Of a DNA stretch of 64,000 nt, positions 1 through 8,485 are shown one piece after another. The notes beneath the pieces were generated by a model, which saw only the letters and a program-made list of their open reading frames with translations, had not been told where the DNA came from and ran no database searches. The stretch's first letter is position 1. Each line of letters starts with the position of its first letter. The DNA is from Glycomyces niveus. GTDB lineage: Bacteria; Actinomycetota; Actinomycetes; Mycobacteriales; Micromonosporaceae. The position numbers were made by a program, and so were the translations under genes. The DNA is taken from contig NZ_JAGFNP010000002.1 of the NCBI RefSeq assembly GCF_017592475.1, positions 397,135-461,134 on the forward strand, given 5' to 3'.

Positions 1-1
1 C

Positions 2-1198
2 GCCGTCGCCGACCGGCTCGGCCTGCCCCGCCGCCTCGTCACCATCCTCGAAGGCGAAGGCCTCTTCAACGACGTCACCGCCCTCACCCTCTACAACGTC
101 GCCGTCCTCGGCGTCGTCACCGGCTCGGTCTCCGCGATGTGGACGGCCGGACTCTTCGTCTACTCCGCGGTCGCGGCCGCCGCGATCGGCCTCGGCGTCG
201 GCTGGCTCCTGGTCAGGCTCGGCTCGCTCGTCGACGACAGCCGCGTCCGCACCGCCCTCGGCCTCACCGCCCCCTACATCGCCTACCTCCTCGCCGACGT
301 CGTCAAGGCCTCCGGCGTCCTCGCCGTCATCTGCGCCGCCTTCTACCTCGTCGCCCGCTCCAACGACCCCGACGACTTCGAAGGCCGGCTCGTCCAGGGC
401 TCGGTCTGGGACGTCCTCGAGACCGGCCTCATCGCCCTCACCTTCGGCCTGGTCGGCATGGAGCTGGTCGACATCATCGACGCGATCGGCCCCGGCGTCA
501 CCGACCTGCTGTGGAAGGCCCTCGCCGTCGCCGGCGCGGTGATCGCCGTCCGCGTCCTCTGGCTCGGCATGGCGATCCTCTTGGGCCGCAGGGGCATCGG
601 CTGGACATCGCTGGGCAACCAGCCGCGCCTCGCGGTCGTCACCGCCTGGGCGGGCATGCGCGGTGTCGTCACTGTCGTGACCGCGTTGGCGATCCCGCAG
701 TTCACCGCGGACGGTTCGCCGTTCCCCGGGCGCGAGCAGATCCAGTTCCTGTCGGTGGCGGTCGTGCTCGCGACGCTGGTCGCGCAGGGCCTCACCCTGC
801 CGGGGCTGATCGCGTTCCTCGGGGTGCGCGCCGACGATGACAAGGAGACGGCGTCGCTGCGGTTCCTCATGGGGGAGGCGGGCCGGGCGGCCACGGCACG
901 GCTGCGCGAGCTGCGGCTCGAGGGCGAAGTGGACGACGATGTCGCGGCGGCTATGGAGCGCCGCTTCGACCAGCGGTCCGAGCAGATCACCGCCATGGTC
1001 GAGGACCGCGAGAACCCCGAGACCGAGCGGCTCGCCGAGCGCTTCGACACGTTCCAGCGCATCGAGGGCGAGATGCTGTCGGCCGCGACCGCGCGGGTGC
1101 TGCAGCTGCGGTCCTCGCCCGGGCAGGACCCGGTGCTCGTCGACCGCGTCCTCGCCGCCCTCGACCACCGGGCGGTGAGCCGCCGCCACGCTTCCTGA
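2..1198 (+). CDS. Na+/H+ (CPA1-type) antiporter, C-terminal part
   Basis: Partial gene entering from the left edge; the reading frame is open from base 2, so the N-terminus lies outside the window. The visible protein (~398 aa) begins in a conserved stretch of CPA1 exchangers (LEGEGLFND, residues ~17-25), continues through several hydrophobic segments including TAWAGMRGVVTVV (near residue 215), and ends in a ~120-residue charged cytoplasmic tail with an ERRFDQRSEQ-type helix. The family exchanges monovalent cations for protons across the membrane and serves pH/Na+ homeostasis. The first ATG inside the visible part (137) is internal to the family domain and is not a start. A copy of the dispersed repeat follows the stop codon. 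Confidence 0.88.
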   Translation, partial: AVADRLGLPRRLVTILEGEGLFNDVTALTLYNVAVLGVVTGSVSAMWTAGLFVYSAVAAAAIGLGVGWLLVRLGSLVDDSRVRTALGLTAPYIAYLLADVVKASGVLAVICAAFYLVARSNDPDDFEGRLVQGSVWDVLETGLIALTFGLVGMELVDIIDAIGPGVTDLLWKALAVAGAVIAVRVLWLGMAILLGRRGIGWTSLGNQPRLAVVTAWAGMRGVVTVVTALAIPQFTADGSPFPGREQIQFLSVAVVLATLVAQGLTLPGLIAFLGVRADDDKETASLRFLMGEAGRAATARLRELRLEGEVDDDVAAAMERRFDQRSEQITAMVEDRENPETERLAERFDTFQRIEGEMLSAATARVLQLRSSPGQDPVLVDRVLAALDHRAVSRRHAS

Positions 1199-1244
1199 CC
1201 GGTCGCTTCGCCGCCTCTCGTATTCCGGGAGTGCTATGTGGCAT

Positions 1245-1265
1245 GTGGCATGTGACATGTCACGC
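1245..1265 (-). repeat. dispersed 21-bp repeat, copy 1
   Basis: GTGGCATGTGACATGTCACG, the reverse-strand form of the consensus CGTGACATGTGATRTGCCAC, preceded by an extra TGTGGCA half-unit (1237-1244). It lies 46 bp after the antiporter stop, upstream of the next promoter. Confidence 0.75.
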
Positions 1266-1340
1266 GGCATCGGGAGTCCGGAGGAGAGAGTGTGAGCGAT
1301 GCCCGGTATGTCGCGGCCGGGAGCGTCGTCCTCTCGCGCT

Positions 1341-1346
1341 TAAGGT
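1341..1346 (+). promoter_or_regulatory. -10 element of a leaderless promoter
   Basis: TAAGGT ends 7 nt before the GTG at 1354. No Shine-Dalgarno sequence could fit, so the transcript probably starts at or next to the start codon. No good -35 is visible. Confidence 0.45.
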
Positions 1347-1353
1347 GGCGCTT

Positions 1354-2124
1354 GTGGAGAGACGAGAAGCGAGGGCGGTGGCGGCCGGGGTCCGCTGGGC
1401 CGCCGCCTTGACGGTAGTGGGTCTGGCCGTAGCCGGGTGCGGGGCGGGCCGGAGCGCCCAGACCAGCGGGATGCAGACGGCGATCTCGGGGGTCGACGTT
1501 GACGCCGGGGCGATCGCCCTGCGCGACATGCAGGTCGACTTCGGGGACACCGGGTTCTACCCCGCGGGCGGGCAGGCCCCGCTGCGGATCTGGATGGACA
1601 ACCAGGGCGACGAGCCCGTGTTCCTCGAAGCGGTCACGAGCCCCGCCGCCGAGGCGGTGCTCCTCGCGGCCGACGTCCTCGTCACCGAGGAACCGGGTGA
1701 AGGCGAGACCTCGGCCCCGGCCGGCGACGAGTCGGCGACGCCGACCGCCGACGCCACCGAGACGCCCACCGCGGACGCGTCCGAGACCCCGACGGGCGAT
1801 GCGGCCTCGCCGACGTCCGATGCGACGCCGACCGGCGACGACGAGGCCTCCGCCTCGCCCGAGGCGCCGGTCGCGGAGATCATGGGGGAGCGGGACTTCG
1901 AGATCGAGCTCGCCCCGTCCTCGTACATGCGCCTGACGCCGACCACGGGCTCCTTCCTGCTCCTGGACGGGCTGAAGGAGGACGTGTTCATGGGTTCGAG
2001 CGTCGAGGTCACGTTCGTGTTCTCGAACGGCGAGGCGGTCACCGTGGACCTGCCGATGGGCGTCCCGCTGGAAGCGCCGTCGCGCTCGTACTTCGAGCCG
2101 CAGCACGCGGAAGGCGCCGAGTAG
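1354..2124 (+). CDS. PCu(A)C-like secreted lipoprotein
   Basis: 256-aa protein with a charged N-terminus, a hydrophobic segment and a lipobox (LAVAGC, Cys near residue 27), so probably a membrane-anchored lipoprotein. The N-terminal half (FGDTGFYPAGGQAPLRIWMD) and the C-terminal half (SYMRLTPTTGSFLLLDGL, then a VTFVF strand) resemble the two beta-sheets of PCu(A)C/DUF461 copper-chaperone-like domains. The usual His/Met copper ligands are not obvious, so metal binding is doubtful. A ~65-residue Thr/Ala/Pro/Asp-rich tract (SATPTADATETPTAD) interrupts the domain and is probably a disordered loop. The GTG start is chosen because the signal peptide begins there and a -10 box lies 7 nt upstream; longer reading through the repeat at 1245 is unlikely. 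Confidence 0.72.
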   Translation: MERREARAVAAGVRWAAALTVVGLAVAGCGAGRSAQTSGMQTAISGVDVDAGAIALRDMQVDFGDTGFYPAGGQAPLRIWMDNQGDEPVFLEAVTSPAAEAVLLAADVLVTEEPGEGETSAPAGDESATPTADATETPTADASETPTGDAASPTSDATPTGDDEASASPEAPVAEIMGERDFEIELAPSSYMRLTPTTGSFLLLDGLKEDVFMGSSVEVTFVFSNGEAVTVDLPMGVPLEAPSRSYFEPQHAEGAE

Positions 2125-2139
2125 CGCCTCAGACGGACC

Positions 2140-2171
2140 GATGGCGGCGGCGCCGATGCGCCGCCGCCATC
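2140..2171. terminator. bidirectional hairpin terminator
   Basis: Perfect 14-bp stem GATGGCGGCGGCGC with loop CGAT, between two convergent genes (stops at 2124 and 2190). There is no U-tract, as is common in high-GC actinobacteria. Confidence 0.75.
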
Positions 2172-2189
2172 GCCGTGCGGTCTACCGCA

Positions 2190-3140
2190 TCACCGCCAGG
2201 CGGTGACCTCGATTTCGCGGGTGGTGCCCAGGTCGATCGGGGCCTCGGGGCCGACCGTCTCCAGCGGCGAGCCCTCGGCGTAGCCGACGAGGATCTCGGT
2301 CGCATTGACGACGTCGCCCTCGTCCGCGGACTCGACCGTGTTGCGCCACAGCATGCCCGCGCTCACCGTGTCGCCGGGCGCGAGGGTGATCGCCGTGGGT
2401 CCGGGGTCCTGGAGCGTGTCCGAGCCGTGGCGGACCTCGATCTCGACGCCGGGGACCTCGATCACCGGGTAGCCGTTGATGGCGATGTCCTCGGTGCCGC
2501 AGTTGACCAGTTCGATCCCGGCGGAGCGCACGCCCATCGCGGCGCTGCCCTGCGTGACGGTGACGTGGAAGCCGCCTTCGGGACAGGCCGGTTCTTCGGG
2601 CCGGTCGGTCGCGGGCGCGACCGGTTCGGCCGGCGGGATCGCCGGTTCGCCGGCGACCTGCCAGGCCCCGAGGTCGAGCACGTGGTCGGTGTTGAGCTGG
2701 ACCGGTTGGGCGAGTTCGAGTTCGTATCCGGCGTAGACCGGGAGCGCGTTGATGAGGAACCGGTCGACGTCCATCACCTCGCGGGAGCGCGTCGCCTCGA
2801 CCCACGAGAGCGGCGCGACCGCGGCCTGGCCGGGGTCGACCGTGATGGACTCCTCGACGTTGGCGTCGCGGGGCGCGAGGACGTTCCCGCCGAAGACCCC
2901 GACCTGCGGCATGCTGTCGAGCAGCAGCGGTTCGGTGCCGCAGTTGACGAGGCCGATCGCCATGAACACCCGGTCGGCCACCTGCCCGGTCGGGGTGAGC
3001 GACATCTGGATGCCCAGGTCGTCGCATTCGGTCGAGGTCGCCGCGGCTGCCGGCGGCCGCTCCTCGTCGCCGCTGCATCCGGCCGCGGCGAGGGCGAGGA
3101 CGGCGGCGATCAGTGCCAGTGGCCGGGCGGTGCGTCGCAT
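2190..3140 (-). CDS. lipoprotein with two DUF4232-like repeats
   Basis: 316-aa predicted lipoprotein: a short RR-containing N-terminus, hydrophobic stretch and lipobox (LALAAAGC, Cys ~22). Two related segments follow, one beginning CDDLGIQMSLTP and one beginning CPEGGFHVTVTQG; each has an initial Cys and a later VNCGTE motif, giving one likely disulfide per repeat. The pattern is that of DUF4232-type beta-sandwich domains of actinobacterial exported proteins; the function is unknown. A linker rich in Pro/Ala/Glu separates the repeats. The start at 3140 is chosen for the signal peptide and an upstream AAGGAA; an in-frame upstream ATG at 3188 would prepend 16 non-signal residues. Confidence 0.75.
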   Translation of the reverse strand: MRRTARPLALIAAVLALAAAGCSGDEERPPAAAATSTECDDLGIQMSLTPTGQVADRVFMAIGLVNCGTEPLLLDSMPQVGVFGGNVLAPRDANVEESITVDPGQAAVAPLSWVEATRSREVMDVDRFLINALPVYAGYELELAQPVQLNTDHVLDLGAWQVAGEPAIPPAEPVAPATDRPEEPACPEGGFHVTVTQGSAAMGVRSAGIELVNCGTEDIAINGYPVIEVPGVEIEVRHGSDTLQDPGPTAITLAPGDTVSAGMLWRNTVESADEGDVVNATEILVGYAEGSPLETVGPEAPIDLGTTREIEVTAWR

Positions 3141-3188
3141 GCGGTTCCTTCGGTCGTTCGGGTTTCCACCCTCCCTAACGCCGAGCAC

Positions 3189-4358
3189 CTAGCGCGAGGT
3201 TGCACCGGGGGCCTGGATGATGAGGACGGTGAGGTCGTCGGTGCGCTCGTAGCCGCCGCTCTGGAAGTCGGCCTTGAGTTTGCGGTGGAGCCGGTCGGGG
3301 TTGCGGACGCCGGCGGCGACGTGGGCGTTGATCCGCTCGACGACCGGGAAGGTCTCCCCGGCGGCGTTGCGGCTCTCGATGAACCCGTCGGTGAAGACCA
3401 CGACCAGGTCGCCGGGCATGAGCGTGGCCTCGCGGATCTCGGTGCGCTGCAAGCTGAAGTCGGCGAGCCCGAGCGGGGGCATCGGCCGGGCGCCCAGGGG
3501 CTGCGCGGAGCCGCGCACCAGGAGCGGGGCGGGGTGGCCGCACAGGACGACCCGGATCGTGTCGAACCGGGGCGTGATCTCGATGAGCGCGGCGGTGGCG
3601 AACGACTGCTCCCATTCGGTGCGGGACCGGTTGTGCATGCGCACCCGCCGCTCCATGCGCGCGGCCAGGACGTGCAGGTCGGGGTCGTCGAGCGAGCGCT
3701 CCCGGAAGGTGCCCAGGAGCGCTTCGGTGAGGTGGACGGTGGTGAGGCCGTGGCCCTGCACGTCGCCGACGACCGCGCGGATCCCGAGGTCGGTCTCCTG
3801 CACCTCGTAGAAGTCGCCGCCGACGAGGCCGGGGCTGCCGTCGTGGGTCCGGTAGGCGACGGCGACGCGCGCGCCGCCGACATGGGAGGGCAGTTCGGGC
3901 AGGATCGCGGTCTGCACGGCCTCGGCGACGAGCGTCATGTCGAGCAGGCGGAGCACCATCCGGTTGCGGACCCACGCCAGGGCGGTGCACAGCACGCCGA
4001 TGATCGCCACGGGCGGCACGTCGTGCCAGGACGACGAGGGGTAGGGGAGCAGGCCGAGCGCGTCCTGCCCGACGCTGATGACGGCGATGACGAACAGGGT
4101 CGAGCAGGCGGTGGCGACAGGGCCGTTGACGAGAGCGGTGAAGGCGGGCAGGAGCACCACGGCGAAGTCGGCGTACTCGGCGGCGGTGTCGTCGAGGAAC
4201 GCGATCGGGAAGGTCGCTGCGAGGAGGATGTAGGGCATGAGCCGCAGGACGAGGACCGATCCGGGCTGCCCGGCGGCGAGTCGGCTCCAGGGGCTCTTGG
4301 GCGGCACATAGGACCGGAAGTACCCCTGCATCTCCGGCCCGGCCGGCTTGCCCTTCAC
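3189..4358 (-). CDS. membrane-bound SpoIIE/RsbU-type PP2C phosphatase
   Basis: 389-aa protein. The first ~150 residues hold about four membrane segments (for example LMPYILLAATFPIAF and VAIIGVLCTALAW) without a recognisable sensor motif. Residues ~165-389 form a PP2C phosphatase with the diagnostic metal-binding motifs: GGDFYEV, GDVQGHG, FTDGFIESR and the terminal DDLTVLII. Members dephosphorylate Ser/Thr on anti-anti-sigma factors to tune alternative sigma factors. No sigma or anti-sigma gene is next to it here, so the target is unknown. It lies 48 bp upstream (transcriptionally) of the lipoprotein gene at 2190-3140, possibly co-transcribed. Confidence 0.88.
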   Translation of the reverse strand: MKGKPAGPEMQGYFRSYVPPKSPWSRLAAGQPGSVLVLRLMPYILLAATFPIAFLDDTAAEYADFAVVLLPAFTALVNGPVATACSTLFVIAVISVGQDALGLLPYPSSSWHDVPPVAIIGVLCTALAWVRNRMVLRLLDMTLVAEAVQTAILPELPSHVGGARVAVAYRTHDGSPGLVGGDFYEVQETDLGIRAVVGDVQGHGLTTVHLTEALLGTFRERSLDDPDLHVLAARMERRVRMHNRSRTEWEQSFATAALIEITPRFDTIRVVLCGHPAPLLVRGSAQPLGARPMPPLGLADFSLQRTEIREATLMPGDLVVVFTDGFIESRNAAGETFPVVERINAHVAAGVRNPDRLHRKLKADFQSGGYERTDDLTVLIIQAPGATSR

Positions 4359-4426
4359 GGGGAGAGCGTAAGCGGCACCGTCTGAATCCCGGCCTTGAAC
4401 AGTGAAAACGGGTCCTGGACGCGCGA

Positions 4427-4455
4427 GAGCGGACGGGGGCCGCTCCCGTCCGCTC
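4427..4455 (-). terminator. hairpin terminator
   Basis: Stem GAGCGGACGGG / CCCGTCCGCTC (11 bp) with a 7-nt loop, starting 12 bp past the stop of the DUF1269 gene. Confidence 0.65.
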
Positions 4456-4467
4456 CGATGCGCTCTT

Positions 4468-4971
4468 CTATCTGCCGGCGCCGGTGGCGGCGTCGATGTG
4501 CTCGCGCAGGCGCGTCTCCTCCTCGGTGGAGAGGTTCGTGGAGATGAGCTTGCCCTGGTACTGGCCGTGGAGCTCTTCGAGGACCTTGTCCTCGGTCATG
4601 GACCGGACCAGCACCACGAGGGCGGCGGTGCCGGGAGCGAGATCTCTGCCGAGGTCCTTCATGAACGTGTCGTCCACGCCGATGTCGGTCATGGCCCCGC
4701 CCGCGGCCCCCGCGGCCGCGCCGACGGCCATGCCGAGCAGGGGCGCGAAGAACAGCAGGCCGATGAGGCCGCCCCACAGCGCGCCGCCGGCGGCGCTGAC
4801 GCCCACGAGGGAGTTCGCCTGGTGGAGTTTGACCTTGCCGTCGTCGCGCCGCTCGACCACGACCGCGTCGTCGAGCTTGATGATCTCGCGCTTCTGCATG
4901 TCGGCGAGTTTGCCGAGGACCGTCTGCGCGGTGGGCACGTCGGGATAGGCCACGGCGATGAGCTTGCTCAT
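4468..4971 (-). CDS. DUF1269 membrane protein
   Basis: 167-aa protein of the DUF1269 family. An N-terminal ferredoxin-like region (LIAVAYPDVPTAQTVLGKL) is followed by a Gly/Ala-rich double membrane hairpin at residues ~58-95 (LWGGLIGLLFFAPLLGMAVGAA) and an FMKDLGRDLAPGTAALVVLV segment typical of the family. The function is not established; relatives are often stress-induced. The start at 4971 has GAGAGGAAG upstream; longer in-frame starts read through the 5' untranslated region. No partner gene is evident. Confidence 0.82.
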   Translation of the reverse strand: MSKLIAVAYPDVPTAQTVLGKLADMQKREIIKLDDAVVVERRDDGKVKLHQANSLVGVSAAGGALWGGLIGLLFFAPLLGMAVGAAAGAAGGAMTDIGVDDTFMKDLGRDLAPGTAALVVLVRSMTEDKVLEELHGQYQGKLISTNLSTEEETRLREHIDAATGAGR

Positions 4972-5123
4972 GCGTCTTCCTCTCTGCGGGCCGCCGTCGG
5001 CGGCGTCTCGCCCGATTCTGTCCCCCTTCGACGGGACTCGCCGGGAAACGCCCGCCAAACTCCGGCCCGGGAGGCGGCTGCGAACCCTTCGGACGGGGTA
5101 TTCCCGCTAGGCGGGACCGGCGG

Positions 5124-5177
5124 TTGACGTTCACCGGCCATGCAATCTATATTTCCCATAGATTTGGTAGAGAAATC
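5124..5177 (+). promoter_or_regulatory. promoter with two tandem dyad operators for the TSUP gene
   Basis: TTGACG (5124-5129), 18-nt spacer, TATATT (5148-5153). Overlapping the -10 and start region are two 17-bp dyads of identical geometry: TCTAT-N7-ATAGA (5146-5162) and GATTT-N7-AAATC (5161-5177). This is an AT-rich island in very GC-rich DNA. Architecture suggests a repressor; its identity is unknown. Confidence 0.55.
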
Positions 5178-5206
5178 GTTCCGGTCATCACTCGGAAGGC
5201 TCGCTC

Positions 5207-6187
5207 GTGCGCTCGCTCGTCCTCCTCGGCCTCGTCGGCCTGGCCGCCCAACTCGTCGACGGCTCCCTCGGCATGGCCTACGGCGTCACCTCGACCACGC
5301 TGCTGCTCGCGATCGGCGCGAACCCGGCGGCCGCCTCGGCGACCGTCCACCTCGCGGAGATCGGCACCACCCTCGCCTCCGGCGCCTCGCACTGGCGCTT
5401 CGGCAACGTCGACTGGAAGGTCGTCCTCAAGATCGGCATCCCGGGCGCGATCGGCGCCTTCGCGGGCGCCACGGTCCTGTCGCGGCTCTCGACCGAGGTC
5501 GCCGCCCCGGTCATGTCGATCATCCTGCTCTCCCTCGGCCTCTACCTGCTGATCCGCTTCACCGTGCGCGGTCTCGACCGAAAGAACCTCGGCAAGCCCC
5601 TGCGCAAGCGGTTCCTGGCCCCGCTCGGCCTCGTCGGCGGCTTCCTCGACGCCACCGGCGGCGGGGGCTGGGGCCCGGTCGGCACGCCCGCGCTGCTCGC
5701 CAGCGGCCGCATCGAGCCGCGCAAGGTCATCGGCTCGATCGACACCTCGGAGTTCCTGGTCGCGCTCGCGGCTTCGGCCGGCTTCCTCGTCGGCATCGGC
5801 AGCGCCGGCATCGACTTCGCGTGGGTCGGCGTGCTCCTGCTGGGCGGCCTCATCGCCGCGCCGATCGCGGCCTGGCTGGTCCGCCACATCCCGCCGCGCG
5901 TGCTCGGCTCTGCCGTCGGCGGCGTCATCGTCCTGACCAACACCCGCACGCTGCTGCGCAGCGACTGGATCGCCGCCCCCGGCGGCGTCGCGATCGCGGT
6001 CTACATCGTCATCGCCCTCGCCTGGGTCGCGGCCGTCGCCTATTCGGTGCGCCGCCACCTCGCCGAGCGCGACGTGGGCGGCCCCGTCCTCGACAAGGCC
6101 AACAACCCCGCCGACAATCCCGAGACCGGCCCCGTCGCCGTCGAAACGCCTGCCCGCGTAGACGAACCGGCCGCCGAGACCGCTTGA
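5207..6187 (+). CDS. TSUP (TauE/SafE) family sulfite/organoanion exporter
   Basis: 326-aa polytopic protein. The N-terminus VGLAAQLVDGSLGMAYGVTS and a second, related element GLVGGFLDATGGGGWGPV are the two inverted-repeat signatures of the TauE/SafE permease family, which exports sulfite, sulfoacetate or similar anions. About eight hydrophobic segments are visible, followed by a ~45-residue acidic/Pro-rich cytoplasmic tail. The GTG start follows GGAAGG. The promoter carries two operator-like dyads, so expression is probably inducible, perhaps by sulfur status (inference only). It stands alone and is followed by a strong hairpin. Confidence 0.88.
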   Translation: MRSLVLLGLVGLAAQLVDGSLGMAYGVTSTTLLLAIGANPAAASATVHLAEIGTTLASGASHWRFGNVDWKVVLKIGIPGAIGAFAGATVLSRLSTEVAAPVMSIILLSLGLYLLIRFTVRGLDRKNLGKPLRKRFLAPLGLVGGFLDATGGGGWGPVGTPALLASGRIEPRKVIGSIDTSEFLVALAASAGFLVGIGSAGIDFAWVGVLLLGGLIAAPIAAWLVRHIPPRVLGSAVGGVIVLTNTRTLLRSDWIAAPGGVAIAVYIVIALAWVAAVAYSVRRHLAERDVGGPVLDKANNPADNPETGPVAVETPARVDEPAAETA

Positions 6188-6199
6188 TTCGAACGCCGT

Positions 6200-6231
6200 C
6201 GCGGCCCGCACCGACCACGGTGCGGGCCGCG
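6200..6231 (+). terminator. hairpin terminator
   Basis: Perfect 14-bp stem CGCGGCCCGCACCG with loop ACCA, 13 bp after the TSUP stop. Confidence 0.75.
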
Positions 6232-6346
6232 GCCGTCTCCGCTCCTCCGAGCCACTGTCCCTATTGGATTTGGATGACGACGGCAAAGTGAACTTCAAGT
6301 AGCATGTTGCCTCAACGTGGCCGTGAGCTGGACCGTTGGAGGCGCC

Positions 6347-8236
6347 GTGACGCAGTTCTACCAAGCTTTGCTCCGGGACGGAGGGCCCCGGCTCGGGCCC
6401 CGGCTGCGGCGGTGCTTCGCCGCATGGGCCGGCGTAGAGGACGACGGCGACCCCGCCTTCGAGCACGCCAAGGGCCGCACCCGCACCGCGCTCGCCGACA
6501 ACGAGCTCTGCGGCCGGTACGTCCACGACGGCCCCGCCGGCGAAGGCCGCCTCCGCACCACTGCGACCTGGGCCGCGGGCCGCAAGGGCGCCCCCGGCTG
6601 GGTCCGAGTCACCGTCGAGGGCGACCTCGACCAGGCCGACGTGACGGCCCCGGGGTTCATGCCCGCCTTCCTCGCGACCGGCCGCGCCACCGACGGGGCC
6701 GTCCCGGTGGAGGCCGGGCCGCTCGTCGTCGGCCCCGAGGAGGTCAAGGAGCTCACCCGCTGGCTCGCCCGGGCCGACCGCGGCGTGCCGGTCATCGTCC
6801 TCACCGTCGACCGCTCGGACCCGAACCTGGTCGCCGCCTGCGCCGACCACCTCGCCGAGACCCTGTCGGGCATCGCCGTCGTCGCCCGCCTCTACGACGC
6901 CCGCACCCAGGACGACCTCAACGCCTGGCTCGGGGGCGACCTCAGCGTCTTCGGCGGCGGCCTGCGCACCTACCTGCCGGGCGTGCGCCCGGGGGAGGAG
7001 ACGTACGCGATGCGCCACCAGCCGCGCGGCGGCGGCGCGATACGCGACCAGGGCGTCCGCTCGCTCGAAGTGGTCGTCAAAGGCGTCGTGGAACTCTCGG
7101 TCCACCGCCCGCTCCCCACCGACGTGCGCCAGACCGAGCCCCGCGTCGCCCGCATACTCGCCGGGGCCTTGCCGCCGGGCGAACTCCACGCCGCCCCGCC
7201 CAGCCCCGCCGCGATAGCCGTCCCGCGCGGGCCGCGCATACCCAGGCCCGCCGCACCGGTCGAACCCGAGGCGCCCGCAGCCGAGACACCGCCGCCGCCC
7301 GAACTGACGACACCCGAACCGCCGCAACCCGAACCTGAACCCGTCGAGCCCGTCGGCGACCACTCCGCCGATCTCGCCGACGAGATCGCCGCGAAGCTCG
7401 CCGACCGCCTCGACGACAGCGTCCTCGAAGCCCTCGTCGACATGGCCCGCGGCGGCGACTCCGAGACCACCGCCCTCATCAAGACCATGTCCGCCCACCT
7501 CGACGCCCTCACCCGCGCCGTCGAGGCCGCCGGACTCCTCGCCCCCCGTGCCCCCAGTGCGGAGCTCGAACGCCTCCGCGGCCAGTACGACCAGCTCGAA
7601 CTCGACTACACCGAACTGCAGGAGCACGAGCGCAAGGCCCAGGACCGCATCCGCTGGCTCGAGGGCCGCCTCGCCGAGCACGCCGACCCCGTCTACGGCC
7701 TCCAGGCCGAGGCCGGCGACGACGGCTGCTGGGAGGCCGAGAGCCTCATGGACGTCGTCCAGCGCGCCCGCAAGCAGCTGCGCCGCCTCGACCTCCCCGA
7801 CGCCCTCGACACCGAGGTGTCCAAACTCGACGTCATGTACCCGCGCCAGCGCCGCCGCTGGACCGGCCGCACCTGGGACGCCCTGCGCGCCCTCGACGCC
7901 TACGCCGCCGCCCGCGCCGAGGACCGCTTCACCGGCGGCTTCTACGACTGGTGCGCCCGCCCGCTCCCCGGCGCGCCCATCATCACCCCGGCCATGGTGT
8001 CCATGAAGGAGTCCGATTCGGTCTCGGGCAACCCGAAGTACCACCGGGCCAGGGTCTTCCGCGTCCCGGCCGAGATCGACCCGTCCGGCAGCGTGTACAT
8101 GCCCTCCCACATCAAGCTCCAGCAGGTCGGCTCGCCCGCGCCGCGCATGCACTTCCTCGACGACGCGGGCGGACCCACCGGCAAGGTCTGGATCGGCTAC
8201 CTCGGCGACCACCTGCCCAACACGCGGACCAACTGA
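6347..8236 (+). CDS. large protein of unknown function
   Basis: 629-aa protein I do not recognise. Residues ~1-270 form a mixed alpha/beta region rich in charged residues (TQFYQALLRDGGPRLGPRL at the start). Next comes a ~60-residue Pro/Glu linker (EPEAPAAETPPPPELTTPEP), then a helical, probably coiled-coil stretch (ELERLRGQYDQLELDYTEL). The last ~75 residues form a compact conserved-looking domain (NPKYHRARVFRVP, YMPSHIKLQ, KVWIGYLGDHLPN). There is no signal peptide or membrane segment, so it is probably cytoplasmic. The GTG at 6347 has GGAGG four bases upstream; an earlier in-frame GTG at 6317 lacks one. Isolated gene, codon use like its neighbours. Confidence 0.7.
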   Translation: MTQFYQALLRDGGPRLGPRLRRCFAAWAGVEDDGDPAFEHAKGRTRTALADNELCGRYVHDGPAGEGRLRTTATWAAGRKGAPGWVRVTVEGDLDQADVTAPGFMPAFLATGRATDGAVPVEAGPLVVGPEEVKELTRWLARADRGVPVIVLTVDRSDPNLVAACADHLAETLSGIAVVARLYDARTQDDLNAWLGGDLSVFGGGLRTYLPGVRPGEETYAMRHQPRGGGAIRDQGVRSLEVVVKGVVELSVHRPLPTDVRQTEPRVARILAGALPPGELHAAPPSPAAIAVPRGPRIPRPAAPVEPEAPAAETPPPPELTTPEPPQPEPEPVEPVGDHSADLADEIAAKLADRLDDSVLEALVDMARGGDSETTALIKTMSAHLDALTRAVEAAGLLAPRAPSAELERLRGQYDQLELDYTELQEHERKAQDRIRWLEGRLAEHADPVYGLQAEAGDDGCWEAESLMDVVQRARKQLRRLDLPDALDTEVSKLDVMYPRQRRRWTGRTWDALRALDAYAAARAEDRFTGGFYDWCARPLPGAPIITPAMVSMKESDSVSGNPKYHRARVFRVPAEIDPSGSVYMPSHIKLQQVGSPAPRMHFLDDAGGPTGKVWIGYLGDHLPNTRTN

Positions 8237-8254
8237 CGCGCGGCGCATCGGCCC

Positions 8255-8293
8255 GGCTCCTCCCGTAGGCTCGGGGCAACCCCGGGAGGAGCC
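8255..8293 (+). promoter_or_regulatory. inverted repeat enclosing the -10 and covering the ribosome binding site
   Basis: GGCTCCTCCCG (8255-8265) pairs perfectly with CGGGAGGAGCC (8283-8293). The -10 box TAGGCT (8266-8271) is in the loop, and the right arm contains the GGGAGGAG of the small gene at 8297. Read-through RNA from the upstream gene would fold and hide this site; RNA started at the internal promoter would lack the left arm. Confidence 0.5.
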
Positions 8294-8296
8294 TCG

Positions 8297-8485
8297 ATGG
8301 ACTTCATGCGCCGCAACGCGAGATGGATCGCCCTGATCGCCCTGCTCGTGGTCCTGGCGCCGTTCATCGCGCAGATGTTCAACGCCCTGTTCGCGGTCGA
8401 CACCCTGCTGGTGGCCGTGATCCTGCTGGGCGCCATCGCGGTCGCCGTCGTGGTCCTCGCCCGCTCCTCCAACGGCGAGGACTGA
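8297..8485 (+). CDS. small two-helix membrane protein
   Basis: 62-aa protein with a basic N-terminus (MDFMRRNARW) and two hydrophobic helices: residues ~11-30 (IALIALLVVLAPFIAQMF) and ~34-55 (DTLLVAVILLGAIAVAVVVL). It ends in a short polar tail. A strong GGGAGGAG precedes the ATG by 6 nt. The family is unknown; it could be a small membrane modulator. Its ribosome binding site lies in one arm of an inverted repeat, which may block translation from read-through transcripts. Confidence 0.65.
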   Translation: MDFMRRNARWIALIALLVVLAPFIAQMFNALFAVDTLLVAVILLGAIAVAVVVLARSSNGED

